Source: Smallanthus sonchifolius | Lineage: Eukaryota > Streptophyta > Magnoliopsida > Asterales > Asteraceae | Direction: 5' to 3' | Assembly (NCBI GenBank): GCA_023525975.1 | Contig: CM042024.1 | Location: forward strand, 95,173,880-95,237,879 | Length of the DNA: 64,000 nucleotides | Shown: one piece after another, positions 22,287-33,383 of the stretch | Numbering within the stretch: the stretch's first letter is position 1 | Layout of the letters: every line of letters begins with the position of its first letter | Made by a program: the position numbers and the translations under genes | Notes under the pieces: generated by a model | Told to the model about the DNA's origin: nothing | Database searches by the model: none | The model's input: only the letters and a program-made list of their open reading frames with translations

Positions 22287-22582
22287 GGAAGGGTTCAAAT
22301 GATAATAAGTTTTTTATGTGATAACCACTATCAAACAATCACATAATTTATAAATTATTTTTTCCTTTTTGTTGCTAAATACTATTTGAACATATATCTT
22401 GAACATAATACGAAAATGAGGAATCATACGTATACGTATCACGTAATGTTACATATTCGTGACACATAGTGTTACATATGTAACACTAACAAAATGATAA
22501 TTGTTACATATACGTAACACTATGTTTTAAAGTGGTTTTCATGGTTTTCACATAAATATTGGTTATCATTTGACCCTCACCC
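22285..22582. mobile_element. MITE-like element
   Basis: About 300 bp with imperfect terminal inverted repeats: GGAAGGGTTCAAATGATAA on the left, and GGTGAGGGTCAAATGATAA near the right end when reverse-complemented. It lies between TA-repeat runs, so the target duplication cannot be read. Superfamily not assigned. Confidence 0.45.
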
Positions 22583-22610
22583 TATATGTATATATATATA
22601 TATATATATA

Positions 22611-23037
22611 CTAGTTTAGATCCCGTGTATACACACGGGTGAAAAATATCAATAAATAAAAATTTTAAATCTTTTTGTGTATAATTTACACGTATAAAAA
22701 TGTATCATATATTAGTAATAGAAAACAAAACTCAAAATATGCAAAAAACTAATATATAATTGGGTTTTAAAAATAAATTAAATACTATTTAATGTAATTT
22801 ATTTTTCATTTAATATTTGATTGAAAATAAAAGTTAAATAATTAAATTTTTAAAGTTTCATAAGTGATAATTTAAAATAATTATGTTTTATTAGTATAAT
22901 TAATTATTTGTTTAAATATATATTATTGTTAAAAATAGGAGGTGCATTTAATAAGAAAGAGAGGCGGGAAAAAATTGATGAAAATGAATGTGGTGGTGAC
23001 ACGTGGCATGGAAAAACCTTTATTTATTATATAGTAT

Positions 23038-23040
<3 letters not shown>
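22611..23040 (-). mobile_element. Small non-autonomous Helitron
   Basis: On the minus strand it starts TCTATACTATATAATAAA at 23040, the usual Helitron 5' form, and ends with CTAG at 22611. Shortly before that end is a hairpin of CCCGTGTG and CACGGG (about 22620-22640). The host bases are A before the TC and T after the CTAG, as expected for Helitron insertion. No coding sequence. Confidence 0.68.
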
Positions 23041-23079
<39 letters not shown>

Positions 23080-23215
23080 CCCTTTCAGAAAATGAATATA
23101 CCTTAATCTGATCATGAAGGAGATTGATAGAGATATAAGAAGTTAAACCTTGCTAATTGTTCTTCAATTGATGGTTCAGTCAAAACTGATGAAACTGCAT
23201 CTGGAATACTCTTAA

Positions 23216-23449
23216 GTGTGTCAAAACCTTCATTACCACTTCTGTCTCTTTAGTGGCAGGGTTATTTATTTAAGAAGAACAAGGCTTACCCACGAATCGG
23301 TAGAAATGTTCATATGCTTGAAGGACTATTTGGATGCGGCGGAGCGGATACAAGATTCATCTTCACTTGAAGATGAAAACATCGTTGAAGCAGAGATACA
23401 CGAGGATCAGATCAACATGGGAATGTCAAGCCCACTGGAAGAAGATTAA
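23216..23449 (+). pseudogene. hAT transposase C-terminal (dimerisation) fragment
   Basis: The frame includes SGRVI, RRTRLTHESVEMFICLKDYL and DAAER, which match the end of the hAT dimerisation domain (hATC, PF05699) of plant RICESLEEPER-like transposases. It then runs through an acidic tail to a stop at 23447. The N-terminal zinc finger and catalytic core are missing. It belongs to the enclosing hAT element. Confidence 0.8.
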
Positions 23450-23704
23450 TAAATCACCAAATCAAGTCACGAAGATGATCAAAAAATGAAGTCACGAAGA
23501 GAAAAATGAAGACAATATAGTTTTTTTTATATAATTTATATATGTTTTATGAGCTTATGTTTTAAACATTTATCTATTTTGTAACATTTTAAGTTTTTAA
23601 TGTTATTGTACCTTTTAAGTTAGTTATTTATATGTTTAATTAATGTATTTATATGTTTAACTAAGTTTTTCGAATAGCTGAAAATAAGTTTTTAAAATAC
23701 TCGC

Positions 23705-23815
23705 CTTGAATTACCGGAACCGGTTCTTGAATACCCGGAACCGGTTCTTGAATACCCAGAACCGGTACATAGGGTCTGGTTTTTCAATCAAGAACCGGAA
23801 CCAGTTCTTAAGAAT
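23705..23815. repeat. ACCGGTTCT subterminal repeats, right end of hAT
   Basis: Four or five variants, including CCGGAACCGGTTCTTGAATAC twice in near-tandem, just inside the right terminus of the hAT element. Confidence 0.7.
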
Positions 23816-23987
23816 ACCCGATTTGTGCACCTTTACCTGGTTAGATATATAAAGAGGTTCGACAAATCAGATTCTCAAGGAAAGTATGAAAATTAGCATT
23901 ATAACTTATAATTTATATTTATAAAAAATAACCTTTTAAGTATAACAAATATCTTTACTTTCATTTATGATTTTTTATATTGAATTA

Positions 23988-24300
23988 CTAGGTTATAGAC
24001 CCGTGTATTTCACGGGGTTGTATAATAGAAAAATGAAAGTACTATATTGTGTACAAAATTTTACAATAATATGTATAATATAAACTATATAATTCTATAA
24101 TGTGTAAAATAATTTACATAACTAAAGTATTTTTTATTACATACAATAATAAAAAATAAAAATACAATTGCAACTCACAAATATCTAAATACTTCTTTGT
24201 ACACGACATTTGTATTTTGTTTGTAATTTTACCGTCTTTATCAAATACTAATAAGCTAAGTTCATCTCTACTTTTTGCTCTGGATAGTGCCACATACAAT
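23988..24300 (-). mobile_element. Helitron 3' end with helicase tail
   Basis: On the minus strand the sequence ends CCCGTGAAATACACGGG, then TCTATAACCTAG followed by host T, the Helitron 3' hairpin plus CTRR signature. Just upstream, 24299-24114 encodes YVALSRAKSRDELSLLVFD, the last conserved motif of the Helitron Rep-helicase. A small frame change follows, after which the alternative frame reads NVVYKEVF, the usual helicase terminus. The rest of the element is not recognised to the right, where a copia fragment begins. Confidence 0.75.
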
Positions 24301-24348
24301 TAACCATGTGTAATAACAAACCTCATAATCATAAATTGATGCTGCATA

Positions 24349-24624
24349 CTAAACATCATGAGACACTTTATGTTGTCCATGAGAAACATTCAGTTTGATA
24401 GTACCCTTACCTTTCACCTGAATACTCTTACCATTCCCCATCTTAACTTGCATCCTTTTGGTCTTATCAAGGTGTGAAAACACCCACTTTTGACTCGTCA
24501 TGTGGTTTGAACAACCACCGTCAAGGAACCAAATCAAAGGTTGTTGATCACTTCCAAATGCCATGAACAAACGACACTCTTGTTCATCATCATCTTCCTG
24601 ACCGGCAACCGCCTGCCCTATCAA
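24349..24624 (-). pseudogene. Ty1/copia protease fragment
   Basis: Encodes LIWFLDGGCSNHMTSQKWVF followed by a KMGNGKSIQVKGKGTIKL stretch, the protease and following region of plant copia polyproteins. The active-site D-S-G is D-G-G here. No gag, integrase or LTR is recognised next to it, so this is an isolated fragment. Confidence 0.75.
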
Positions 24625-25020
24625 CCTAAACTTAAATCAAATTAAACTACATTTAAATAAAACGAACCTGTAGTGTATCAAGCACTGTAGTTAAGTAACT
24701 AATAAACATTAATAAACTACATTATAGCTCCTACCAACCATCAAGAAGCAATTAAATAAACAATACTAAATTGCATTTAACCCATAAACTCACATATCAT
24801 GTAAACAAAGAAGTAGAGTAATCATTGACCAAAAAAATCTAAAAAATAAGAATCCTAATACATCCTCAAATGATCAAACAATATGCTTTATCGTCTGCGA
24901 TCCAAAATATACGTAAGATCAATTTTTCAAGTTTATTGTGAGTGATTTAATTGAGGGCATGGTGTTAATTACATTATATGGTTTATATATGGGGAAAATT
25001 ATAACAAAGAAAGAAATAGA
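24625..25020. other. Intergenic, no gene seen
   Basis: AT-rich sequence between the copia fragment and the Athila-like element. No signal recognised. Confidence 0.45.
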
Positions 25021-25025
25021 CTATG

Positions 25026-26701
25026 TGATGTGTCGTTTTTAATATATAAAAATATAATATATTTTTATGATGGTATTACGAGATCATGTTTTAAATTTAT
25101 AAAATGATAATTACTTTAACTTAAAAACACACACAATAGGTAAGTGTATCTATCGCAGCGTAATATAGTTTATGTAAGAACCAAGTATCGAACCAATGGA
25201 CATGGTCGAGTTCTAGTACTCAACCTTTGTTATCGTTTAGCCGGATCAATTAGTGAGTGGGTTTTGTGTGCTTGTGAAGCAGAATAGTAAATGACAGAAA
25301 AGTAAATAACGGTAAAGTAAATAACAGAAAAGTAAAAACGTGCGTGATGTGTGTAACAGGAATGTAACTAGCAGAATAGTAAACAACAAGAAAGTAAATA
25401 TCTCGGAAATGATCAGGTCACGAAGAGTATTGTTTCGGGCTTCAAATCAAGTTGGTACGTGATAATGTTAAGTTGACTAATCCAGTGATATGACTACTAC
25501 AAACTTGTGACCCGGGTCACCGCTAGAGCCTCGTCCTCACGACATTTGATTCACGAATTAAAATCTTTAAATTAAACTAGTAGTGCCTCCCGTTAGGGAC
25601 AACAGTTATCCTCAACCCTTCGAATGGTCATCTCCGGGTTGGTTTAAGACATCGAACGTAAATGCTTTGTATTAAAGTTAAATAGGTGATTACACTTTGT
25701 TCACCGAGAGGCGGTGTAACAATGGGACCGAGTATAAAGACGTACCGTTCCCAACATGAGTTCACCAATTCTTGGTCGCATAATAAGTTCGTATAAAGAT
25801 GTACGACGTTACTAATGTTGACCAAGCCTTGGCTTATCAATCTCTGCTTGTATAAAGATGTACAAGCTTCAAAGGAAGTTTGATTAAAAAAGTTTTACGA
25901 TCTTACACTTTAAAATGAAGAACACTCACAAATATAAAGAAGGATTTAGATAATAATAAAAACCCACAAAATGGTGGTTTTAAGAACGAATAATTAAAGA
26001 CATAAACATACAACTAGATTAATACGTCAAACATTAACATGCACCAAACATCATCTTCACCCTAGCCATACAAAAGTTTAGCCACGAATGGCCATACTAA
26101 TTAGCATAACACTGAGTTTCGTAGGCTCCCCTATTGTGGAACAAGGAGGAAGAGCCCCTCTACTGACTACTACTTCTCCAATACTGCTAGAAACGAACTA
26201 TTCTCTCTATCTTTGGTTGTGTTGTGGTGTATGAAGGTATATGGAATGAAGAACTCAAGCCATCTATTTATATGCCTCAAAATGAGCATTGCACGACCGT
26301 GCATTGGATTGCACGTCCGTGCAAACACCTAGGGAATCAAACAGCGTACAAAAGACATTGTACTGGGTCCTTGGAGAGCAAGAAAGGGATTAGATGACTG
26401 TGCAATGGGATGTACGACTGTGCATCCCTCTTTCTGCTCTCCTGCTTCGTATTTTAGCTGCTGGTTGACTTGTGTTGATCTGGTTTGACTTCTTGGGGGT
26501 CAAAGTTCAGGTTTGGTCCTCCAAAAGATTGATTTCTTCATATTTTAAGCTGGTTTTTGCTTTGTTTATCTTAAGACACCGAATAACCTGCAATTATGAA
26601 ATATTAACGCATTAAGTATCAATTACAAGGCTTTTGTTTGATTAGTACCATAATATGGGGATTATTATGCATGCAAAACATGTATAATTTAGGGCATATC
26701 A
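25026..26701 (-). repeat. 3' LTR of the Athila-like element
   Basis: 1676 bp, starting TGATATGCCC and ending ACATCA on the minus strand. It contains repeated TTGCACGACCGTGCA-type palindromes at 26286-26425. Confidence 0.92.
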
Positions 26702-29148
26702 TAATACCCCACACTTAAACTTTGCTTGTCCTCAAGCAATCTCATGCATGATCATACCCATAACTTAAAACTTTACAAATGGTAATGGAGTTCCAAATAG
26801 TTGGAAACCCTGAGATAACTCTTGAGTTGCTTATTCTATTTTTGTATTTTTCTAAGATGGAATCCATGGCAAGCCTTCTAGAACTTCAATTATGCATAAT
26901 CCCTCACTCCTCACCATGTTCACTCAACGCTAGGGTTATATATGTGTGGATAATGTAGGTTAAGTGGAACACTCATGTTCGAATCGAATTATGCAATGGT
27001 CATAAGCTTGTATGCACATCAAGTCTCCACCAACTAACTAAGTAGTATGCATGAATCAAGAGGAGTTTAAAAGGGTTGTAATATGGCTAAAATAAAAATA
27101 AGGGGTGAAAATGAAAATCTTTTTGGATTTTTAGGGATTTTAAAGGGTTTGAAAGGGCTGCAGCTTCCGTGAAACACAGCTACGACTTCCTGGCTTAAAA
27201 TGGAAAATACTAGCAGGTCCCACTACAGTACTCAGATCATGAGGGTATAACTAATCTGAGGGCTCCTTTATAGTCAGATTGCCAAGACCAAGATCTCTTA
27301 TCTTTCTCAATTCTTCCCTCACTGCGTAGTACACATTACTGCCTTTTCATATGGTTCCTTCGGCTTGTAGCCTAACAGCTCCTACTTTGTTCAGATGTGT
27401 ATACTCATGTTGAGAATGAGTTTAATTCTTACTACACTTTCTATCGTGGCTCCAGTTGACACACTTCACACATTTGTCGTATCTTTTGGCTCTTCTTTTG
27501 GCGGCGCTTTTTGACAAGACGCAGAATGGTGGCAATTGTTCTTGCTTGCGCCACCGTTTTCTTACATCACTTGTTGCTTTGAAAACTTTCTCTCGGAGTT
27601 CGGGCGGTAATTCAGGCTTTGCGAAATGAAGGCAGAAAAACAAATTAAAATCAAAAGAATACATATCAAGTTCTTTAAGGTCTAGCCGGTAAAAGATCCA
27701 CTTCTCTCTTTCTTTTTCTTTTCTTCTTTTTCTATTTTTTTCTTTTCTTTTTGTTTCAAGACAAATTCTTCAATAATTCTTTTTTCTCAACTTCCTTGAA
27801 ATAATATTTTCATAAATTCCTTGTAGATATTTTGACTGTTTCTTCCTAATACATCCACCTTCTTGTATACTCCAATTCTTCTGAGTAAAACAGATTCTTT
27901 CCAAAATTGTCTCAATGGTAATGAACTTGAAATAACGATATAAGATAATTTTCCCATTTTGAAGACATTCAGCCAATAACCGGTGTTTACGAAAAGTTGG
28001 TTGGTTGATAAATGTGGGTAGTAGAAAAGAAAAGGCTAAGGCTCAGAGAGTTATCTAGGCGGATAATATTTTTAGGATTTTTGGATTTAAGGATAATATA
28101 TAAGGGTAATAAAGTCCTAGGTGCTTCAATCACTTTCATACTTCTACTAGTTCATGGTATTGATATGTATAAGTCACACAAGTTCTAATTATGCATAAAA
28201 TCCGATCGAATAAACTCTCAATATGTCAAATGAAAGAGCATGTGAAAAATAATGATAATAATGCTCGTGAAAATGCTCAGATTATTCTCACATGGAAACG
28301 AATGGGATAGGGTTTTGTGATTTGTTATGCATAATATCCATTTGTTTCTACTTGCCATGTATTCATTTTATTTAATTAAGTGCGAACTCAAAGAGATTTA
28401 GATTTTAAGGTTTAAAATTTTTGAAATTTTTTTCGGGTTTTTCAAAAGGTAGGTTTTTTGTAATGTTTTAGTCAAATGGTTAGAAAATCACAAGTTAAAA
28501 TTTTACTGCTTTGAGGTTAGAAGTAGTCTTGAATCTCTAATTCCCCACCCCACACTTAAAACTGTGCATTTCCCTCAATGTACAAATGCATGTAATGGAA
28601 TGCTATGCAGGAATTTAAATGCATGAAGTTTTTAAAGGAAAAGAAACTGGTACTCCCCCGGTCAATTCGGTGTATAACCTAAGGCCAAAACTTATTGCTG
28701 CTGTCAGGTTGTGCCTATCAGCTGCTTGTCAACACTTTTCTTTAAAGACTTCATCTAATTTCTCATAAACTTGATGTGGTTTCCGACTCCTTAGGTTGTA
28801 GAGATGGAGTGTAACTACTCAAAGAAGTAGATAGACTGTCTGGTGATGTTATTCTACCTGACACACAAAGGAAAACATAAAAGCATACAAGGAAAATAAA
28901 AGGTAGTAGTTAAGCTACTAAGGTCCTAGTATCGAGAAGGCATACTTGGGGGCTGAAGTATGAGAAACTTAAATTTAGAAAACCAAACCTGAGGTCCATG
29001 CATTCTGCTGTATGCCACAACTTCTCAATTTATTCGTGATCATCGGGTTGCCTCCCGGAAGCGCCACGTTTATTTAAGGGTCGTTGGCCGGACCCGTACG
29101 TGCTTCATCAGTCTTTCTTTAGGTGGGGGCCATTGACTTCCCCGTGTC
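26702..29148 (-). other. Athila-like 3' internal region, mostly non-coding
   Basis: Lies between the protease and the 3' LTR, where pol would be in a complete element. It contains a pyrimidine-rich run (27705-27755). A 60-residue basic, cysteine-containing minus-strand frame at 27422-27664 (PELREKVFKATSDVRKRW, KCVKCVNW) is of unknown meaning. I saw no RT, RNase H or integrase motifs. Confidence 0.55.
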
Positions 29149-31309
29149 TCATGTTCCTTCATTCAAGTCCTTCAGTTTTGGTAGCTTATCAAAGTATTCA
29201 TCGATCCAGTGAGTGTTGTCAAAATTCTTGCCAAGATCCAGTTTCTTTCCTTTGTTGAATTCTTTGGCTTTCTTCGGCTCGTAGTCCAGATTAGTGTCGA
29301 TGAATTGTGCAATTTCAAAGGGATCATTGGATAAGCACTCGTTTCCTCCAATGTTGTAAGTCACTAATTGTTTTCCGACACGAAGTGTCAAAATTCCTTC
29401 ATTCATGTCAATGACGGCTCGGGCGGTAGCTAAAAATGGGTGACCCAAAATCAAAGGTACGGAATAGTCGGGTCCCATTTCTAAATCATGAAGTCGGCAG
29501 GGAAGGCAAACTTGCCGACTTTTACTAGTAAGTTCTCAATGACTCCTATAGGTGATTTAATCGATCCATCCGTGAGTTCAATAGTTTCATTAACAGGCCG
29601 CGGATTTCCAATTTTGAGCCTTTGAAACATGTTATATGGCATTATATTCACACCTGCTCCCAAATCAGCGACTGCGAAAGTTATCGGCAGTGGTCCGATA
29701 GAACAAGGTAGAGAGAACTTTCCAGGATTTGAAAGTTTCTTCGGAAGACATCTTTCGATAAGAGCGACACAATGATTGGTCCTTTTCACTGGCTCTTCAG
29801 TGTTTCTCTTATTTGTAAGGAAATCTTTCAAGAAACGTCCATATTTAGGAATTTGTTGTATGATATCCAAGAAAGGAAGATTGACATGGATTTGACTTAA
29901 CAGTTCGATGAATTTCTCATATTGTTCGTCAGTCTTCTGCTTTACTAATCTTCCTGGGTATGGTATGTGAGTGGTCCGATAGAACATGGTAGAGAGAACT
30001 TTCCAGGATCTGAAAGTTTCTTCGGAAGACATCTTTCGATAAGAGCGACACAATGATTGGTCCTTTTCACTGGCTCTTCAGTGTTTCTCTTGTTTGTAAG
30101 GAAATCTTTCAAGAAACGTCCATATTTAGGAATTTGTTGTATGATATCCAGGAAAGGAAGATTGACATGGATTTGACTTAACAGTTTGATGAATTTCTCA
30201 TATTGTTCGTTAGTCTCCTGCTTTACTAATCTTCCTGGGTATGGTATGTGAGAATGGAACGCTCTTTTTGTCGAAACTTTTGGAGGAGTATCCACTGGAG
30301 CAGGAGGTGGGATTACATTTGATTGTGATCCTTGAGTAGTTGTTTCTGTGATGTGAGGACGAAGTGGTACCCCGGTGAATATTTCTCTCCTTGGTGATTG
30401 AACTTCTTCTTCTAGCATGGGTGATTCTGGATAAACCTTGTTATTTCTAAGAGTGATAGCACTTACATTTTCTTTTGGATTGGTTTTAGTATTACTCGGG
30501 AGGCATCTTCGTTGTCTTTCGGATAGGAGTTTTGCAATTTGTCCTAATTGCGTCTCAATGGACCAAAGAGTTGCTTTCTGTGTCCTAAATTTAGCTTCGT
30601 GAAGACTAAACTTCTCCTCATACTGTTTGTGACGGGAATCCGCTAAAAGGGCTTGACATTCAGTTGTAGATATCAACTTAGTTACCGCGTCCTCCAAGCT
30701 TAACCCATTACTTGGCTTGTTAGTTCCTTGGAATTGTTGACGAGGCTGATAGTTTTGAGATTGTCTTTGTTGAAACTGCTGTTTCTGTCCGAAACCGGAT
30801 TGTCCTTGGTTGTTATTATCTTTCCGACTGAAATTTGGATGATTCCTCCATCCAGGATTATAAGTGTTGCTGTAGGGGTTGTTCTACGGCCTGTTTGTTC
30901 CGATAAAGTCAACTTGCTCAGTATTAGCAGTGATGCATTTTACTTCTTTAGTAGTCTCAGTGATCGCTTTGCCCTTGCTCAGCTGATTGAGTCGAGTGGT
31001 GAGGGCATCTACATGAGCGGATAGTGAAGTGACAATATCGACAGAATGAACTCCTTGCCTGGCTCCCCTGTTACTCCTAGGATTGTACCATTGATAGCTG
31101 TTCATAGCTATTTACTCAATCAGGTTGTAAGCTTCTTGTGGCCTCTTGTTTCCAAAATACCACCTGCAGTAGCGTCGAGTGTCTGACGAGCTTGATTGTG
31201 TAACCCATTGTAGAATGATGATACTTGTAGCCAAACTTCTAGCCCATGGTGAGGGCATTTCATCAGCATGTCCTTAAAACGTTCCCATGCCTCATATAGT
31301 GAATCACCA
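29149..31309 (-). pseudogene. Athila-like gag C-terminus and protease
   Basis: Reading leftwards from the copia insertion, gag continues with YEAWERFKDMLMKCPHHG and GLHNQARQTLDATAGG, then stops. The 30697-29945 frame carries the linker region (ALLADSRHKQYEEKF, LGQIAKLL). The next frame carries the protease with FAVADLGAGVNIMPYNMF, in which DLGA is the Athila form of the active site, and VPLILGHPFLATARAVID. A 281-bp tandem duplication (29691-30252) shifts the frame between linker and protease, so no continuous polyprotein remains. Confidence 0.82.
29691..30252. repeat. 281-bp tandem duplication within the Athila-like polyprotein
   Basis: Two copies begin with TGGTCCGATAGAACA at 29691 and 29972. 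They differ by only a few substitutions, such as GTCAGTCTTC against GTTAGTCTCC. The unit length is not a multiple of three, so the duplication itself breaks the reading frame. Confidence 0.92.
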
Positions 31310-32023
31310 TGTAGAAATAAAGACTGATAGCTACAAAATTCTCTAAGTACAACTGTTGTGGACCTCAGAGTATGATGCAGATCGACAAAATGCTACGGAT
31401 AAGCTTATCTGCTGCGGATACTTGTTCTTCTGCTGAAGAACAAATCTGCTACGGACAGCCTTATCTGCTGAAGACCAAAGTTGTTGCTGATAGGAAAATC
31501 ATCAGCAGCTGTGGACAGTTGTGTCTTGCTGCTGATCAACAACATTGCTGCTGATAGCCATTCCCTCTGAAGATCAAACGTTGCAGCTGACTGGCTTCGA
31601 TAAAGCAACCATTACCACTGACAACTTTCTGCTGCAACACTGACACACTCCACGCAGAAAGAATGTTACTGGTGCAAGAAAATAAAAGACAACGACGCTC
31701 TTCTTCCAAGGACTCAAGAAATGATGCCTAAGAAGACGTTTGAGTAAAGATAACTTTTGTAGTATTTATTGTCGTTTGTGTTAGATCTGATCCTTAGAAT
31801 CAATGGTCTGTCTTGATTCTAAGTTACTATATAAGTAGTACTTAGAGTCATTGTATAAGTGTGTTTTTTCTTAAGATTTTCTCTGTAATCTTGTAATCCT
31901 TGAAGCTAAATACAAATTACGTTTATCAGTATTCTTCTTGTTTACTTGTTTACATTGCTTAGTTGTGATTGTTTCCACCAATCTCAACTAGAATAGAACC
32001 ATCTTGTATTCACCGATCCTACA
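31310..32023 (+). repeat. 5' LTR of the copia element
   Basis: 714 bp. Differs from the 3' LTR by scattered substitutions and lacks a 36-bp segment present at about 40712-40747. Rich in GCTGCTGAT / ATCAGCAGC motifs. Confidence 0.93.
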
Positions 32024-32133
32024 AGTGGTATCAGAGCTTTGGCTCACAGATTAAACAAACTCACACTTGTTTTATCATTCTCTGGTTCTATTCAAAACTA
32101 TCCCTTTGCTAAAGTCACCCATTATCACAAAAA

Positions 32134-33383
32134 AATGGCACAAAACAATGGAGTTGAAGACATTGGAAGCATCAGCAGACCACCAATATGGGATGTGAAA
32201 TTCCATTAAAGATAGACCATACATACCCATGGTGGCCTCCGCTGATTCCGAAGATACACTGGTTCCCAAAGAATCCTCCAAATACTCGGATGAAGACATC
32301 AAGAAAATGGAGGTAGATTTCAAGGCCTTGGGAGACATCCAAATATGCTTACCAAATGAAGTTTTTCCCAACTTCATAGGATACAAAACTGCAAAGGAGC
32401 TATGGGAGGCTCTTGAGAAGATGTTTGCTGGTTCAGAGGAAGTAAAAGAAAACAAAAGAGACATCCTGAAGTAGCAATATGAAAACTTCGTCGGGAAGGA
32501 AGGTGATTCTCTAACTGTTTTATATAACAGATATACTTATCTTGTAGGTGAGCTGCAGTGCTCAAAAGTGAAGCTGGAGAATGAAGATATTCTCAAGAAG
32601 TTCATCAGGTCTCTTCCCAGTTGTTGGACACTCTACACAGTGTCCATCAGAAGAACTGAGAATCTGAAGACTCTACAGATGACTGAGCTTTTCGGTATGC
32701 TAAAGACCTTTGAATTAGAGATGATTCAGGCCAAGGAAAGAAGCTCAAGCTACCAAACAGCCTCAACATCCACCACCACCTCTTCTGCCCTCCACTTTGA
32801 CCACTCAGGTCCTAGTTCAAGCAACTATTATCCTCCCATCGTCACTCATCCCCAAACTCAAACCTCTCAATCAAACAACTCACCATTTCTTCTTGAAGCC
32901 CCACCTCAAACATCAACCTCTGCTGCTTTTGTCTCTGAAAACTCAAGCAATATGTCCTTTATCAAGGAAGATCTGGAATGTTTTCATCCAGATGATCTAG
33001 AAGAAATGGAAATACAGCACTCCTATGCCATGCTCTCTCTAAGAGCAAAAAGGTTCTACTCAAGAACAGGAAGACCCGTTCCAAGCAACAACTCTAACAC
33101 CAGAGTTGGCTTGGACAAAAGCAAATTGAGGTGTTACAACTGTAACCAACTTGGTCATTTTGCTAGAGAATGCAAGGCACCAAAGGCAAACCCAGCTGCT
33201 GCTCATACCAGACAAGCTCACCAAGCTCAGCCAAGACAACAACAACAACAGGACACTCCTCCTGTACAAACTGCAGCTTGTGCAGCTGTTGGAACTGCTA
33301 ACTTTGACTGGAGCTTCCAGTATGAGGATATTCCTGCCAACAATCAAGCTCTCATGGCAGACACATCAGAGGTACCACCTTAG
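32134..33383 (+). pseudogene. copia gag, interrupted by stops
   Basis: Starts MAQNNGVEDIGSISRPPIWD, typical of plant copia gag, but stops after 24 codons. The next frame carries the UBN2-type gag core (YKTAKELWEALEKMF, then an in-frame stop at 32474, then KFIRSLPSCWTLYTVSIRR). A canonical CCHC zinc knuckle, CYNCNQLGHFAREC, lies at about 33132-33173. The spacer between core and knuckle is Ser/Thr/Pro-rich. A nucleocapsid role is inferred from the knuckle. Confidence 0.85.

Larger units (their letters stand above)
15992..23835. mobile_element. hAT transposon carrying nested insertions
   Basis: A perfect 8-bp duplication CCTGGTTA (15984-15991 and 23836-23843) flanks ends reading TAGAGATGAACAAA on the left and, reverse-complemented, TAAAGGTGCACAAA on the right. 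Both ends carry many ACCGGTTCT motifs. A hAT dimerisation-domain remnant is present near the right end. Most of the 7.8 kb is younger material: a gag-protease LTR element, a solo LTR inside it, a MITE-like unit and a small Helitron. Confidence 0.8.
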
